NCBI GenBank assembly: GCA_019118765.1
Contig: DWYI01000033.1
Span: forward strand, 85,248 to 149,247
Direction: 5' to 3'
DNA length: 64,000 nucleotides
DNA from: Candidatus Allofournierella merdavium
GTDB taxonomy: Bacteria; Bacillota; Clostridia; Oscillospirales; Ruminococcaceae
The position numbers and the translations under genes were made by a program. Below are positions 8,270 to 15,834 of the stretch, piece by piece. Below the pieces are notes generated by a model. It was not told the origin of the DNA. It made no database searches and was given only the letters and a program-made list of their open reading frames with translations. Each line of letters begins with the position of its first letter. Within the stretch, counting starts at the first letter, position 1.

Positions 8270-8307
8270 GTGCGGGGTGGATTGGCCTTCCAGGGGCGGG
8301 GCCGCAC
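8266..8307 (-). CDS. Possible 13-residue leader ORF overlapping the deoC start
   Basis: GTG at 8307 sits 3-4 bases after AAAGGAG and opens a 13-codon frame whose TGA (8268-8266) overlaps the deoC ATG as ATGA. DeoC itself has no visible ribosome site, so translational coupling through this short frame is plausible. Composition is not informative, and no function beyond coupling is suggested. It could equally be chance, with deoC starting at 8257. Confidence 0.3.
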   Translation of the reverse strand: MRPRPWKANPPRT

Positions 8308-8326
8308 ATCTCCTTTCACTGGTTCC

Positions 8327-8355
8327 AGCATAGCACAAGTGCACTACACTGTCAA
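8327..8355 (-). promoter_or_regulatory. deoC promoter
   Basis: On the minus strand TTGACA (8355-8350), 17-base spacer, TATGCT (8332-8327). The predicted start near 8320 leaves a very short leader before the AAAGGAG ribosome site. The spacer contains the palindrome AGTGCACT (8338-8345). Confidence 0.75.
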
Positions 8356-8363
8356 TGTAAATA

Positions 8364-8378
8364 TGTAGTTTTACTACA
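8364..8378. promoter_or_regulatory. RpiR-type operator
   Basis: Perfect 15-bp palindrome TGTAGT-TTT-ACTACA placed between the divergent deoC and rpiR promoters, a few bases from both -35 boxes. It has the same 6-3-6 layout as the published HexR (RpiR family) motif TGTAAT-TAA-ATTACA, which supports control of both genes by the adjacent RpiR protein. Confidence 0.7.
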
Positions 8379-8384
8379 AATCTC

Positions 8385-8413
8385 TTGCGGCCCGCCAGCG
8401 GGCAGGGTATAAT
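8385..8413 (+). promoter_or_regulatory. rpiR promoter
   Basis: TTGCGG at 8385-8390, 17-base spacer, perfect TATAAT at 8408-8413, about 32 bases before the rpiR ATG. Confidence 0.75.
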
Positions 8414-8444
8414 ATAAGGCAGAAACAGCAGGGGAGGGCGCGTC

Positions 8445-9314
8445 ATGCAGGAGAGCGTCGGCAGGATCAAAAAGAACTACGCGCAGCTGCGCGCCTCGGA
8501 GCGCAAGGTGGCGGACTGGGTGCTGCGTTTCCCGGCCAAGGTGCCGGAGATGACCATGGCCCAGCTGGCCGCGGCAGCGGGGGTCAGTGAGCCCACCGTG
8601 GCCCGCTTCGCGGAGGCGGCGGGCTTTGCCGGCTTCAGCGCTTTGAAGCTGGCCCTGGCCCGGGATGCGTCGCACCTGAGGCCAGACCGGCTGCTGGACG
8701 TGCACGTTCAGCCGGGGGACCGGCTGGACACCGTGCCGGGCAAGATGGTGTCGCTGGCGCTCAAAGCGCTGGAGGACACCCGCCGCACGCTGGACACCCG
8801 CAGCTACGAAAAGGCGGTGCGGGCGTTGGCGGCGGCCCGCCTCATCGACATCTACGGCGTGGGCAACTCCGCCGCCGTGGCGCAGGACATGGTGGTCAAA
8901 CTGCTGCGCATCGGCCTTGCCTGCCGCGCCTATCCGGACTGCCACCTCCAGCAGATCTGCGCCTCGGCCCTGGGGGCGGGGGACGTGGCGGTGGGCATCT
9001 CCCACTCCGGCGCCACGCGGGACACGGTGGACGCCCTGGCCATCGCCCGCGCCAGAGGCGCCGCCACCATCGCCATCACCAACTTCCGGGGGGCGGAGAT
9101 TCTGCGCCATGCGGACATCGCCCTGCTCACCGGCGACGTGGAGACGGCCTTCTACACCGAGACCATGTTCTCCCGTATCTCCCAGCTGGTCATCGTGGAC
9201 AGCCTGTATATGGGCGTCATGCTGCAGGACTTCGACCGCTTCTCCGACACGCTGGAGGGGGTCAACCGGATGGTCAGCCGCAAGGTCTACCGGGAGGAGG
9301 AGAACGCGCCGTGA
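8445..9314 (+). CDS. MurR/RpiR family transcriptional regulator
   Basis: A 289-residue sugar-phosphate-sensing regulator. The N-terminal RpiR helix-turn-helix covers about residues 1-75 (core [20 protein letters not shown]). The C-terminal SIS domain begins near residue 125 with [10 protein letters not shown] and contains [13 protein letters not shown], the phosphosugar-binding Ser/Thr loop. ATG 8445 follows AGGGGAGGG. It is divergent from deoC across a perfect RpiR-type palindrome, so autoregulation plus control of deoC is likely. Its stop overlaps the GTG of the YdcF-like gene, so the two are co-expressed. The effector is probably a phosphorylated sugar, not identifiable from sequence. Confidence 0.93.
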   Translation: MQESVGRIKKNYAQLRASERKVADWVLRFPAKVPEMTMAQLAAAAGVSEPTVARFAEAAGFAGFSALKLALARDASHLRPDRLLDVHVQPGDRLDTVPGKMVSLALKALEDTRRTLDTRSYEKAVRALAAARLIDIYGVGNSAAVAQDMVVKLLRIGLACRAYPDCHLQQICASALGAGDVAVGISHSGATRDTVDALAIARARGAATIAITNFRGAEILRHADIALLTGDVETAFYTETMFSRISQLVIVDSLYMGVMLQDFDRFSDTLEGVNRMVSRKVYREEENAP

Positions 9315-10111
9315 ACGATCTGACCCGGGACGCCCGGGACTTCAACACCCTGGCGGACTTTCTGGCCCGGCGGGACGTGCCCCGGCTGGACGCCGCCACG
9401 CTGCAACAGGCGCTGGGCGCTCCCCGGGCGGACATGGTGCTGCTGTTCGGCGGCAGCCTGCCCGAGGGCTGCCGGCTGGCCGGGCGGCTGTGGCAGCAGG
9501 GCCTCGCCCGGCGGGTGATGACCATCGGCGGGGTGGGGCACACCACCGCCGCCTTCCTGGAGCGGTTCGAGAGCGCGCTGCCCGCCGGCCACAGTGCCAC
9601 CGAGGGGGAGTGCATGAAGGAATACCTGCAAAGCGCCTTTTCCATCCCCGACGCGGACGTGCTGGTGGAGCGCGCCTCCGCCAACTGCGGCGAGAACGTG
9701 CGCTTTGCCCTGCGCATTTTGCAGGAGAAAAACGCCCTGCCCGCCACGGCCATCGTGCTCCACGATTCCACCATGCAGCGGCGGATCGGCGCCACGCTGG
9801 ACCGCTGGTGGCCGAAAGACGCCACCCGCTTTGTCCACTTCGCCGCCTATCGGGCAAGGCTGGAAGCGGGGGAGAGCGGCCTGGCCTTTGCGCCCAACCG
9901 CATCTGGGGCCTGTGGCAGCCGGAGCACTACATGAGCCTTCTCCTCAGCGAGATCCCCCGCCTGCGGGATGACGAACAGGGCTACGGCCCCCGGGGCCGG
10001 GGCTTCATCGCCCATGTTGACCTGCCGGCGGAGGTGGAGGCCGCCTGGCAGCGGCTGTCGGCGCGCTACGCCCGCCTGCTGCGCCCCCAGCCGCCCCGCA
10101 CACCCTGTTGA
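9311..10111 (+). CDS. YdcF/ElyC family protein (DUF218 domain)
   Basis: A 266-residue protein of the YdcF/SanA family. The Rossmann-like core shows [21 protein letters not shown], the central [14 protein letters not shown] (family pattern E-x-x-S-x-N-T-x-E-N) and [13 protein letters not shown]. There is no membrane segment, which resembles cytosolic E. coli YdcF (reported to bind S-adenosylmethionine) more than membrane-anchored ElyC/SanA. GTG 9311 overlaps the rpiR stop (GTGA), so it is translationally coupled. The biochemical role of the family is unsettled; proximity to rpiR/deoC suggests a metabolic rather than envelope role. The last codons overlap the arsR promoter -35 box. Confidence 0.8.
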   Translation: MNDLTRDARDFNTLADFLARRDVPRLDAATLQQALGAPRADMVLLFGGSLPEGCRLAGRLWQQGLARRVMTIGGVGHTTAAFLERFESALPAGHSATEGECMKEYLQSAFSIPDADVLVERASANCGENVRFALRILQEKNALPATAIVLHDSTMQRRIGATLDRWWPKDATRFVHFAAYRARLEAGESGLAFAPNRIWGLWQPEHYMSLLLSEIPRLRDDEQGYGPRGRGFIAHVDLPAEVEAAWQRLSARYARLLRPQPPRTPC

Positions 10112-10136
10112 CAAACCCGCCGGCAGGGTGTATACT
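10108..10136 (+). promoter_or_regulatory. arsR promoter
   Basis: TTGACA at 10108-10113 (overlapping the YdcF-like stop codon), 17-base spacer, TATACT at 10131-10136. The ArsR box at 10148-10163 covers the likely transcription start. Confidence 0.85.
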
Positions 10137-10147
10137 GTGGCCAATGC

Positions 10148-10163
10148 ATCAAATATTTTTGAT
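10148..10163. promoter_or_regulatory. ArsR box 1
   Basis: ATCAAATATTTTTGAT, of the form ATCAA-N6-TTGAT typical of ArsR/SmtB operators, 11 bases downstream of the arsR -10 box. Its exact reverse complement recurs at 10527-10542 ahead of the permease. Confidence 0.85.
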
Positions 10164-10176
10164 ATGAGGTGAGGGG

Positions 10177-10503
10177 ATGGAGGATTACCGGCAGGAAGCC
10201 AAGGTCTTTCGCGCTTTGTGCGACGAGAAGCGGCTGGCCATCCTGGCGCAGCTGCGAGGCGGGGAAAAGTGCGCCTGTGTGCTGCAGGAGCCGCTGGACC
10301 TGACCCAGTCGGGGCTGTCTTATCACATGAAGATCCTCTGCGAATCCGGCCTTGTGCAGAGCCGGCAGGAGGGCAAATGGACCCACTACCGCCTGAGCGA
10401 AGCGGGGCGGCGGCGGGCGCTGGAGCTGCTGGAGCGGCTCACCGCGCCCGACGACGCCCCCCAAAGCGGCGGGTGTACCTGCAAAAAAACGCCGTCGGTG
10501 TGA
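10177..10503 (+). CDS. arsR: ArsR family metalloregulator
   Basis: A 108-residue winged-helix repressor. The segment FRALCDEKRLAILAQL is the family N-terminal helix, GEKCACVLQEPLDL contains the CxC metal/As(III) site of ArsR (as in C-V-C of classical ArsR), and QSGLSYHMKILCES is the recognition helix. The C-terminus ends in a small Cys pair, GGCTCKK. ATG 10177 follows GAGGTGAGGGG. It heads an operon with permease, thioredoxin-like protein and arsenate reductase, with operators on both sides, so As(III)-responsive derepression is expected. Confidence 0.93.
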   Translation: MEDYRQEAKVFRALCDEKRLAILAQLRGGEKCACVLQEPLDLTQSGLSYHMKILCESGLVQSRQEGKWTHYRLSEAGRRRALELLERLTAPDDAPQSGGCTCKKTPSV

Positions 10504-10516
10504 CGGCGCTTTTTTG
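10488..10516 (+). terminator. Terminator/attenuator between arsR and permease
   Basis: Stem AACGCCGTC / GACGGCGCTT with a 5-base loop and six T, containing the arsR stop codon. Because the permease shares the operon, it probably lowers read-through rather than ending the operon. Confidence 0.7.
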
Positions 10517-10526
10517 CCGACGAAAC

Positions 10527-10542
10527 ATCAAAAATATTTGAT
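10527..10542. promoter_or_regulatory. ArsR box 2
   Basis: ATCAAAAATATTTGAT, the exact reverse complement of ArsR box 1, located just after the arsR terminator and 27 bases before the permease start. It could repress an internal promoter or block elongation; no strong -35/-10 pair is visible here. Confidence 0.8.
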
Positions 10543-10568
10543 GTAACAACAGGAAAGCAGGTGTTGAT

Positions 10569-11570
10569 TTGAATTTGTGGCAGTGGTTCCAGCAGCAGGT
10601 GCTGGGGATGCAGTGGCTGAACGAGGTCGTCGGCGCGGGACTGGGCGCCCTGGGGGTGGACACGGCGGGCCGTGTGGGGGCGAGCGTGCAGTTCTTTTTG
10701 TACGACACCATCAAGATCACGGTGCTGCTGTGCGTGCTGATCTTCGGCATTTCTTATATCCAGAGTTATTTTCCGCCGGAGCGCTCCAAGCGCATCCTGG
10801 GGCGGTTCCGGGGCCTTTGGGCCAACGTGGCGGCGGCGCTGCTGGGCACGGTGACGCCCTTCTGCTCCTGCTCGTCCATCCCGCTGTTCATGGGCTTTAC
10901 CGGGGCGGGGCTGCCGGTGGGGGTCACCTTCTCCTTCCTCATCTCCTCGCCCATGGTGGATCTGGGCAGCCTGGTGCTGCTGACCAGCGTTTTTGGCGCG
11001 CGGGTGGCGGTGCTCTATGTGGCGCTGGGACTGGTGGTGGCCGTGGCCGGCGGCGCCCTCATTCAAAAATTGGGCATGGAGCGGTATGTGGAGCCGTTCA
11101 TCCTGGCGGCGGGCGGCGTGGACGTCTCGCTGCCGGACCTGACAGTGCGGGACCGGCTGACCTACGCCCGCGCCCAGATGACCGACACGCTGAAAAAGGT
11201 GTTTCCCTACATCCTGCTGGGCGTGGGCGTGGGGGCGGTCATCCACAACTGGATCCCCTCCGGATGGGTGCAGACGCTGCTGGGCGGCCGCAATCCCTTC
11301 GGGGTGCTGCTGGCGGTGCTGGTGGGCGTGCCCATGTACGCCGACATCTTCGGCACCATCCCGGTGGCGGAGGCGCTGCTGGCAAAGGGCGCGCAGCTGG
11401 GCACGGTGCTGGCGTTCATGATGGCGGTCACCACCCTGTCGCTGCCCTCCCTCATCATGCTGCGCAAGGCGGTGCGCCCGCCGCTGCTGGCGCTGTTCGT
11501 GGCGGTCTGCGTGGCGGGCATCACGGTCGTGGGCTATCTGTTCAACGGCATCGGCGCATTTTTACTGTAA
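10569..11570 (+). CDS. ArsP/SO_0444-type permease
   Basis: A 333-residue membrane protein with about 8-10 hydrophobic helices, of the DUF318 permease family (ArsP, SO_0444). The signature TPFCSCSSIPLFMGF, with the Cys pair reported important for trivalent organoarsenical export in ArsP, lies near residues 97-111. A repeat-like second half contains VGVPMYADIFGTIP. TTG 10569 is the start, with AGGAAAGCAGG 7 bases upstream. No arsB or acr3 is present in the operon, so this is the only efflux candidate; Cu/Zn or organoarsenical export are alternatives. Confidence 0.88.
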   Translation: MNLWQWFQQQVLGMQWLNEVVGAGLGALGVDTAGRVGASVQFFLYDTIKITVLLCVLIFGISYIQSYFPPERSKRILGRFRGLWANVAAALLGTVTPFCSCSSIPLFMGFTGAGLPVGVTFSFLISSPMVDLGSLVLLTSVFGARVAVLYVALGLVVAVAGGALIQKLGMERYVEPFILAAGGVDVSLPDLTVRDRLTYARAQMTDTLKKVFPYILLGVGVGAVIHNWIPSGWVQTLLGGRNPFGVLLAVLVGVPMYADIFGTIPVAEALLAKGAQLGTVLAFMMAVTTLSLPSLIMLRKAVRPPLLALFVAVCVAGITVVGYLFNGIGAFLL

Positions 11571-11588
11571 AAAAAGGAGGAACGGACG

Positions 11589-11918
11589 ATGGGACTGTTT
11601 GGTAAGAAAAAGGAAGAAAAGGAAGCCTGCGGGTGCGGCTGCATCGGCGGCTGTGCCGCACAGGACACCAGCCGCGGCATCTTCGTGCTGGGGGGCGGTT
11701 GCGCAAAGTGCAACGCGCTGGAGGCGTCGGTGCGCGCCGCGCTGGCGGAACTGGGCCGGCAAGACTCGGTGGGCCATGTGACGGATTTTGCCCAGATCGC
11801 GGCGCTGGGGGTAATGAGCATCCCGGCCCTGCTGGTGGACGGAAGGGTGCTGTGCAGCGGGCGGGTGCTGAGCAAGGACGAGGCGAAGGCGCTGCTGGCC
11901 GCGGAGAAAAAGGCATGA
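11589..11918 (+). CDS. Thioredoxin family protein (redox-active disulfide protein)
   Basis: A 109-residue small thioredoxin-fold protein. The N-terminal tail is charged then Cys-rich (ACGCGCIGGC), followed by the fold beginning FVLGGGCAKCNALE, where CAKC is the active-site CxxC, and the cis-Pro loop MSIPALLVDG. It resembles the TIGR00412 family that often accompanies ArsP-like permeases. It may recycle the downstream thioredoxin-type arsenate reductase or move thiolated metalloid to the permease; the extra Cys cluster could bind As(III). The SD AAAAGGAGG precedes ATG 11589. Its stop overlaps the arsC ATG. Confidence 0.88.
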   Translation: MGLFGKKKEEKEACGCGCIGGCAAQDTSRGIFVLGGGCAKCNALEASVRAALAELGRQDSVGHVTDFAQIAALGVMSIPALLVDGRVLCSGRVLSKDEAKALLAAEKKA

Positions 11919-12331
11919 GCACAAAACCGAAGGTGGCCTTTGTCTGTGTGCACAACGCCTGCCGCAGCCAGATCGCCGAGGCGCTGGGCCGCCGCCTGGC
12001 GGCGGACGTGTTCGAGAGCTTTTCCGCCGGCACCCAGGCGAGGCCGCGCATCAACGCCGACGCGGTGCGGCTGATGAAGCAGCGGTACGGGATCGATATG
12101 GAGGCGACCCAGCGCAGCAAGACGCTGGAGGCGCTGCCGCCGGTGGACGTGGTGGTGACCATGGGCTGCAATGTGCAGTGCCCGGCGCTGCCCTGCGCTT
12201 TCCGGGAGGACTGGGGCCTGGAGGACCCCACCGGCCGGGGCGACGAAGCCTTTCACGCGGTGATCGACGCCATCGAGGCCCGCGTGCTGGACCTGCGCCG
12301 GCGGCTGCGCCAGGGGGAGATACAGCGATAA
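11915..12331 (+). CDS. arsC: Arsenate reductase, LMW-phosphatase type
   Basis: A 138-residue reductase converting arsenate to arsenite. The P-loop is C11-VHNA-C-R17 (C-x5-R), followed by SAGTQARPRIN, and the redox cysteines lie in GCNVQCPALPC as in thioredoxin-coupled ArsC. EDWGLEDPTG is the C-terminal family motif with the general-acid Asp. ATG 11915 overlaps the thioredoxin-like stop (ATGA), and electron supply from that neighbour is a natural guess. It is the last gene of the ars operon, followed by a strong terminator. Confidence 0.93.
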   Translation: MSTKPKVAFVCVHNACRSQIAEALGRRLAADVFESFSAGTQARPRINADAVRLMKQRYGIDMEATQRSKTLEALPPVDVVVTMGCNVQCPALPCAFREDWGLEDPTGRGDEAFHAVIDAIEARVLDLRRRLRQGEIQR

Positions 12332-12336
12332 AAAGG

Positions 12337-12426
12337 ACCGGCGCGTTCGGCCCGCGGCAGGCGGGTGAACGCGCCGGTTTTTTGTACAGCACAGCCCCCG
12401 GCCCGTGGGCCGGGGGCTGTGGGATA
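12337..12426. terminator. Two hairpins between arsC and convergent oxidoreductase
   Basis: First hairpin: ACCGGCGCGTTC / GAACGCGCCGGT (12337-12348 and 12367-12378) followed by TTTTTTG, a good plus-strand terminator and usable on the minus strand. Second: a GC-only stem CAGCCCCCGGCCC / GGGCCGGGGGCTG near 12393-12421 without a T-run. Confidence 0.8.
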
Positions 12427-12462
12427 AACAGGGAAAAGAACACAGGCGCCGCAAAAGAACGC

Positions 12463-13461
12463 TCAGAGTTCGACCGTCCGTCCGCTTTCCAGCGAGGTGC
12501 GGATCGCCAGGATGACCGACAGCACATGCCGGATATCCTGCGGCGTGATGGAGGTGATGGGTGTACCCGCCTCGATGTGGCCGATGAAGTCCTCCAGTTC
12601 CCGCTGGTAGGCGTCGTAGGGGTCGATGTCCAGCAGTTCGGGAGCATCGCCGCCGTACAGCCAGGTCTCCCGCACGGCGGAGGCCACATCCTCCAGGTTC
12701 GCGCCGGCGCGCATCCGGTAGCTCACGGCCTTCGCGTCGCCCACCACGTTCAGTTCCATGGTGAAGGGGAACCCCTTGGGCATCTCAATGATCCCCTCGG
12801 CGGTGGCCTGCACGCCGTTTTCAAAGGTGAGGGAACTGGCCACATGGTTCCAGCAGCCCACATCGTTTTTTTGGCCCACGGCGTACACCTGTTTCACCTT
12901 GCCGAACAGAAAGCAAAGGTAATCCACATCGTGCAGATGCAGATCGAACAGGCCGCCGCCGCTGTTCTCGGGGCGGCGGTACCACTCGCTCCACTGGGGA
13001 TGCACCGACAGGCGGCTGGCCCGGGCATACTTCACAGTACCCAGCTCACCGGCGTCGTACAGTTCCTTGGCCTTGACATACTCCGGCCAAAAGCGCACCG
13101 CCTGCCCCACGGCGAACTGCACCCCCGCCTCAAAGACGGCGGCCAGCATCCGGTCCAGCGACTCCATGGAGAGGGTCACCGGCTTTTCACAGATCACATG
13201 CTTTTTGTTCCGCGCGGCCAGCAGCACATACTGCTCGTGGAGAAAGGTGGGCAGGCAGATATCCACCACATCCACCGGGGCGCCGGCCAGCATGGCCTCG
13301 CCGTCGGCGTACCAGGGGCAGCCGGCCGCTTCGGCCAGGGCACGCCCGGCCGCCTCGCCCAGATCGCACACCGCGGTGACCTTGGCGTTCTTCATTGCCT
13401 GATAGGCGGCCAGGTGGGTCTTGCCCATGAACCCGGCGCCTACGATCGCCACATTAACCAA
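12463..13461 (-). CDS. Gfo/Idh/MocA family oxidoreductase
   Basis: A 332-residue NAD(P)-dependent dehydrogenase. The Rossmann motif VAIVGAGFMGKTH is at the N-terminus, CEKPVTL contains the catalytic Lys-Pro, and GGGLFDLHLHDVDYLCFL is the C-terminal domain strand with the His/Asp typical of inositol/sugar dehydrogenases. TTG 13461 is chosen because GAGGAGG lies 7 bases upstream. It is downstream of the TIM-barrel isomerase and the ROK regulator on the same strand, giving a repressor-isomerase-dehydrogenase set that resembles myo-inositol or keto-sugar catabolism modules. Substrate unknown. Confidence 0.88.
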   Translation of the reverse strand: MVNVAIVGAGFMGKTHLAAYQAMKNAKVTAVCDLGEAAGRALAEAAGCPWYADGEAMLAGAPVDVVDICLPTFLHEQYVLLAARNKKHVICEKPVTLSMESLDRMLAAVFEAGVQFAVGQAVRFWPEYVKAKELYDAGELGTVKYARASRLSVHPQWSEWYRRPENSGGGLFDLHLHDVDYLCFLFGKVKQVYAVGQKNDVGCWNHVASSLTFENGVQATAEGIIEMPKGFPFTMELNVVGDAKAVSYRMRAGANLEDVASAVRETWLYGGDAPELLDIDPYDAYQRELEDFIGHIEAGTPITSITPQDIRHVLSVILAIRTSLESGRTVEL

Positions 13462-13518
13462 GACGGATCCTCCTCTTCGTCGTTTGCTTTGCCCGCCCCG
13501 CAAAGAGCGGGAAGAATG

Positions 13519-13544
13519 CCCTTGCCGCCCGCCGGCGGCAAGGG
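13519..13544 (-). other. Intercistronic hairpin
   Basis: 11-bp stem CCCTTGCCGCC / GGCGGCAAGGG with a CGCC loop between the isomerase and dehydrogenase genes. No U-run follows on the minus strand, so it is more likely an mRNA processing or stability element than a terminator. Confidence 0.5.
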
Positions 13545-13558
13545 CGGGAAAAACGCTG

Positions 13559-14374
13559 TTACAGCACGAACCCGTGGGCCTTCAGGTAGTCGGCGGAATC
13601 CCGCACGGCGGCGTTGATCTCGTCCAGATCCTTGGGTCCCGCCTGGGTGAACTCGATCTCCACGCTGAAGGGCGCGTTGTTGTGGGCGGCCTCCAGTTTG
13701 GCGAAGATGGTGGGAAAATCCACATACCCCTTGCCCAGGGCGGGGAAGTCCCAGGCGTTGCGGGCGCCCGCCTTGTCCTTCAGATGCAGGTAGGCGATGT
13801 CGCCCATGCAGGTGTCCACATCGTCGGCGGCATCCACATTCCCATAGAACACGCAGTTGGCGGTGTCGTAGTTGATCTTCACCCGGTCGCTGCCCACCAG
13901 GTCCACGATCTCCTTCATGATGGTGCCGGTGGCGTGCTCGCCGTGCAGTTCCAGCACCAGGGTCAGGCCGTATTCCTCCAGCTTGGGCACAAGCCCCCGG
14001 ATGTTTTGGGCCAGCAGTTCGTTGCCCGCTTTGGCATTGTCCGCCAGATGGGCCTCGCCGATGGAGGAGACGATGTAATCACACCCGAAGAAACGGGCCA
14101 GCCGCATATTCATCACAAAGTCCGGCAGGCGGGCGGCGTCCATCAGGTTGCAGTGGCCGCTCATGGCGAAGGGGATGAGATCCAGTTCCTTCAGCTTGTC
14201 CTGTACCGCGCACAGTGTGGCGAAACTCTGGTTGGGGAACACATGCTCCGTCCAGCCCTTTGTGGCCGTCAGTTCCACATAGTGAAAGCCCGCCGCGGCG
14301 ATGCCCTCCAGCGCAGCGGCAATGGGGTAGCCGTGATAGCAGTTGGAGTTGACCGCAATGATTCGTTTGTCCAT
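13559..14374 (-). CDS. Sugar phosphate isomerase/epimerase, TIM barrel
   Basis: A 271-residue enzyme of the xylose-isomerase-like TIM-barrel family, as in hydroxypyruvate isomerase, inosose dehydratase and ketose 3-epimerases. Metal and catalytic strands are recognisable: FHYVELTA, VLELHGEH (Glu), KINYDTANCVF (Asp), YLHLKDKAG (His-x-x-Asp), FSVEIEFT (final Glu). ATG 14374 is preceded by AAAGGCGG. It lies between the ROK regulator and the dehydrogenase in the same orientation. The truncated gene at 1-440 belongs to the same fold family. Confidence 0.88.
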   Translation of the reverse strand: MDKRIIAVNSNCYHGYPIAAALEGIAAAGFHYVELTATKGWTEHVFPNQSFATLCAVQDKLKELDLIPFAMSGHCNLMDAARLPDFVMNMRLARFFGCDYIVSSIGEAHLADNAKAGNELLAQNIRGLVPKLEEYGLTLVLELHGEHATGTIMKEIVDLVGSDRVKINYDTANCVFYGNVDAADDVDTCMGDIAYLHLKDKAGARNAWDFPALGKGYVDFPTIFAKLEAAHNNAPFSVEIEFTQAGPKDLDEINAAVRDSADYLKAHGFVL

Positions 14375-14420
14375 GATCTGAACCGCCTTTCATCTGCATT
14401 TTTCGGCGCCGCCGCGCCGT

Positions 14421-15614
14421 TCAGCGCAAAAACAGCCGCCGCTGTGTGTTGCCGGAAAAATCGTAATGGGTGTCGATGTAGTACTGGGCCGCGCCGGTGA
14501 GTTCAGCGTCCAGCCCCAGCCGGGAGTACTCCACCCGCACCCGGCGCACAAATTCGGGAAACCCCATGGAGGTCAGCGCGCGGCGGATCTCATCCAAAAA
14601 AAGGGGGCCGAGGTTGACGCCGGTGCCGCCCACCACCACCAGCGAGGGATTGAACAGGGCGATGAGGTTGGAGATACCGTAGGCCAGGTCCCGCCCCAGA
14701 TCGCCGATCAGCGCCCGGGTGTTCTCGTCGCCCGCGTCGGCCATGGCCGCCACGTCGCCGAACAGCAGCCGGGGGCCGTTCACGCCGGACACGTCCAATC
14801 CGCGCTCGGCCGCCCGCCGGCCCAGGGCGTTCTCGCCCACCAGGCACTCCAGACAGCCGCGGTTGCCGCAGTCGCACACCGGGCCGTTCCGGTCGATGGA
14901 ATAGTGTCCGAACTGGGTGGCCATCGCCCCCGCGCCCCGCAGCATTTTGCCGTCGGCGAAAAGGCAGGCGCCCACTCCTTTGGAAACATTCACATAGGCA
15001 AAAAAACGGTCTTTTACCGGGGTGAAGGTGCGCTCGGCATAGGCAAAACAGGCGGTGTCGTTCAAAAAACACACCGGATACCGGGCAAGCGCCTCGCTCA
15101 GCCGCTCGATCACCGGGTCGCCGGGATCCACGCCGATGACGGTGGAATAAATGCTCCGCTGCTCCTCGTTCACAATGCCGGGGATGATGATGCACACCCC
15201 CATCACCCGCGCGCCGCCCGCAGCGGGCAGCAGCCGCCGGAAGAAGGCATCCGCCACCCGGTCTGTTCCGTCCGACTGCTCGTTCAGCGGCAGCCGGTCC
15301 CGAAAGGCGACCCGCCCGTCGGACGAGACCAGCGCCAGATCCAGCCGGGCGCGCCGCCAGCTGATCACCGCCACCACGTTGGAATCGCCGTCCACCTGCA
15401 GGGCGTTGGGCCGCCGGCCCTGATGCGCCCGGGCCTCTGTGCCGCAATCCACCACATAACCGCCGCGGATCAGTTCGTCCACAAGGCTGGAGACGGTGGT
15501 TTTGCTCAGGTTCGTGATCCCGGCAAGCCGGGCGCGGGAGATATTGGCGTTGTTGTTGATGAGGTGATAGATCTTGCACAGGTTTTCGGTGCGGATCATT
15601 TGCTGCGTGATCAA
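14421..15614 (-). CDS. ROK family transcriptional repressor (NagC/XylR type)
   Basis: A 397-residue regulator. The N-terminal winged helix (residues ~8-75) has recognition helix TNLSKTTVSSLVDELI. The C-terminal ROK domain carries the zinc motif CDCGNRGCLECL. The DGK and GGTG kinase elements are degenerate, as in repressors. The start is TTG 15614 with GAGGCGGAG upstream; ATG 15599 is an alternative. It heads the isomerase/dehydrogenase genes and probably controls them in response to their sugar. Confidence 0.9.
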   Translation of the reverse strand: MITQQMIRTENLCKIYHLINNNANISRARLAGITNLSKTTVSSLVDELIRGGYVVDCGTEARAHQGRRPNALQVDGDSNVVAVISWRRARLDLALVSSDGRVAFRDRLPLNEQSDGTDRVADAFFRRLLPAAGGARVMGVCIIIPGIVNEEQRSIYSTVIGVDPGDPVIERLSEALARYPVCFLNDTACFAYAERTFTPVKDRFFAYVNVSKGVGACLFADGKMLRGAGAMATQFGHYSIDRNGPVCDCGNRGCLECLVGENALGRRAAERGLDVSGVNGPRLLFGDVAAMADAGDENTRALIGDLGRDLAYGISNLIALFNPSLVVVGGTGVNLGPLFLDEIRRALTSMGFPEFVRRVRVEYSRLGLDAELTGAAQYYIDTHYDFSGNTQRRLFLR

Positions 15615-15690
15615 ACCGATCTCCGCCTCTCTTTGTGGAATGGATCGAAGCCTGAAAAATTTGTTCGGCCACTTTACTAATTCAATGGTA

Positions 15691-15719
15691 ATTTTAACAT
15701 ACTCCCCAAAGAACTACAA
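15691..15719 (-). promoter_or_regulatory. Candidate promoter of ROK regulator operon
   Basis: Minus strand TTGTAG (15719-15714), 17-base spacer ending in TG, TAAAAT (15696-15691). The imperfect repeat TTAC-N10-GTAA just downstream (about 15674-15691) could be an autoregulatory site. Confidence 0.5.
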
Positions 15720-15787
15720 GGTCTGGTGGAAATCTTTGGCAGTTTTGTCCTGCAGATGTATCCCCGCATTGTGAAAATGGACAAGAA

Positions 15788-15826
15788 AAGCCGCTCCGAT
15801 CGCCAAATAACCACCGGAGCGGCGAA
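15788..15826 (-). terminator. cysK terminator
   Basis: On the minus strand, GCCGCTCCG and CGGAGCGGC arms separated by about 15 bases and followed by TTTTCTTG, directly after the cysK stop. Confidence 0.8.
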
Positions 15827-15834
15827 AAGACAGC

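Noticed and set aside
7959..8309. 116-codon frame from ATG 8309 as the product of the AAAGGAG site
   Set aside because: It is out of frame with deoC and Arg/His/Gly-rich, a shadow of the aldolase.
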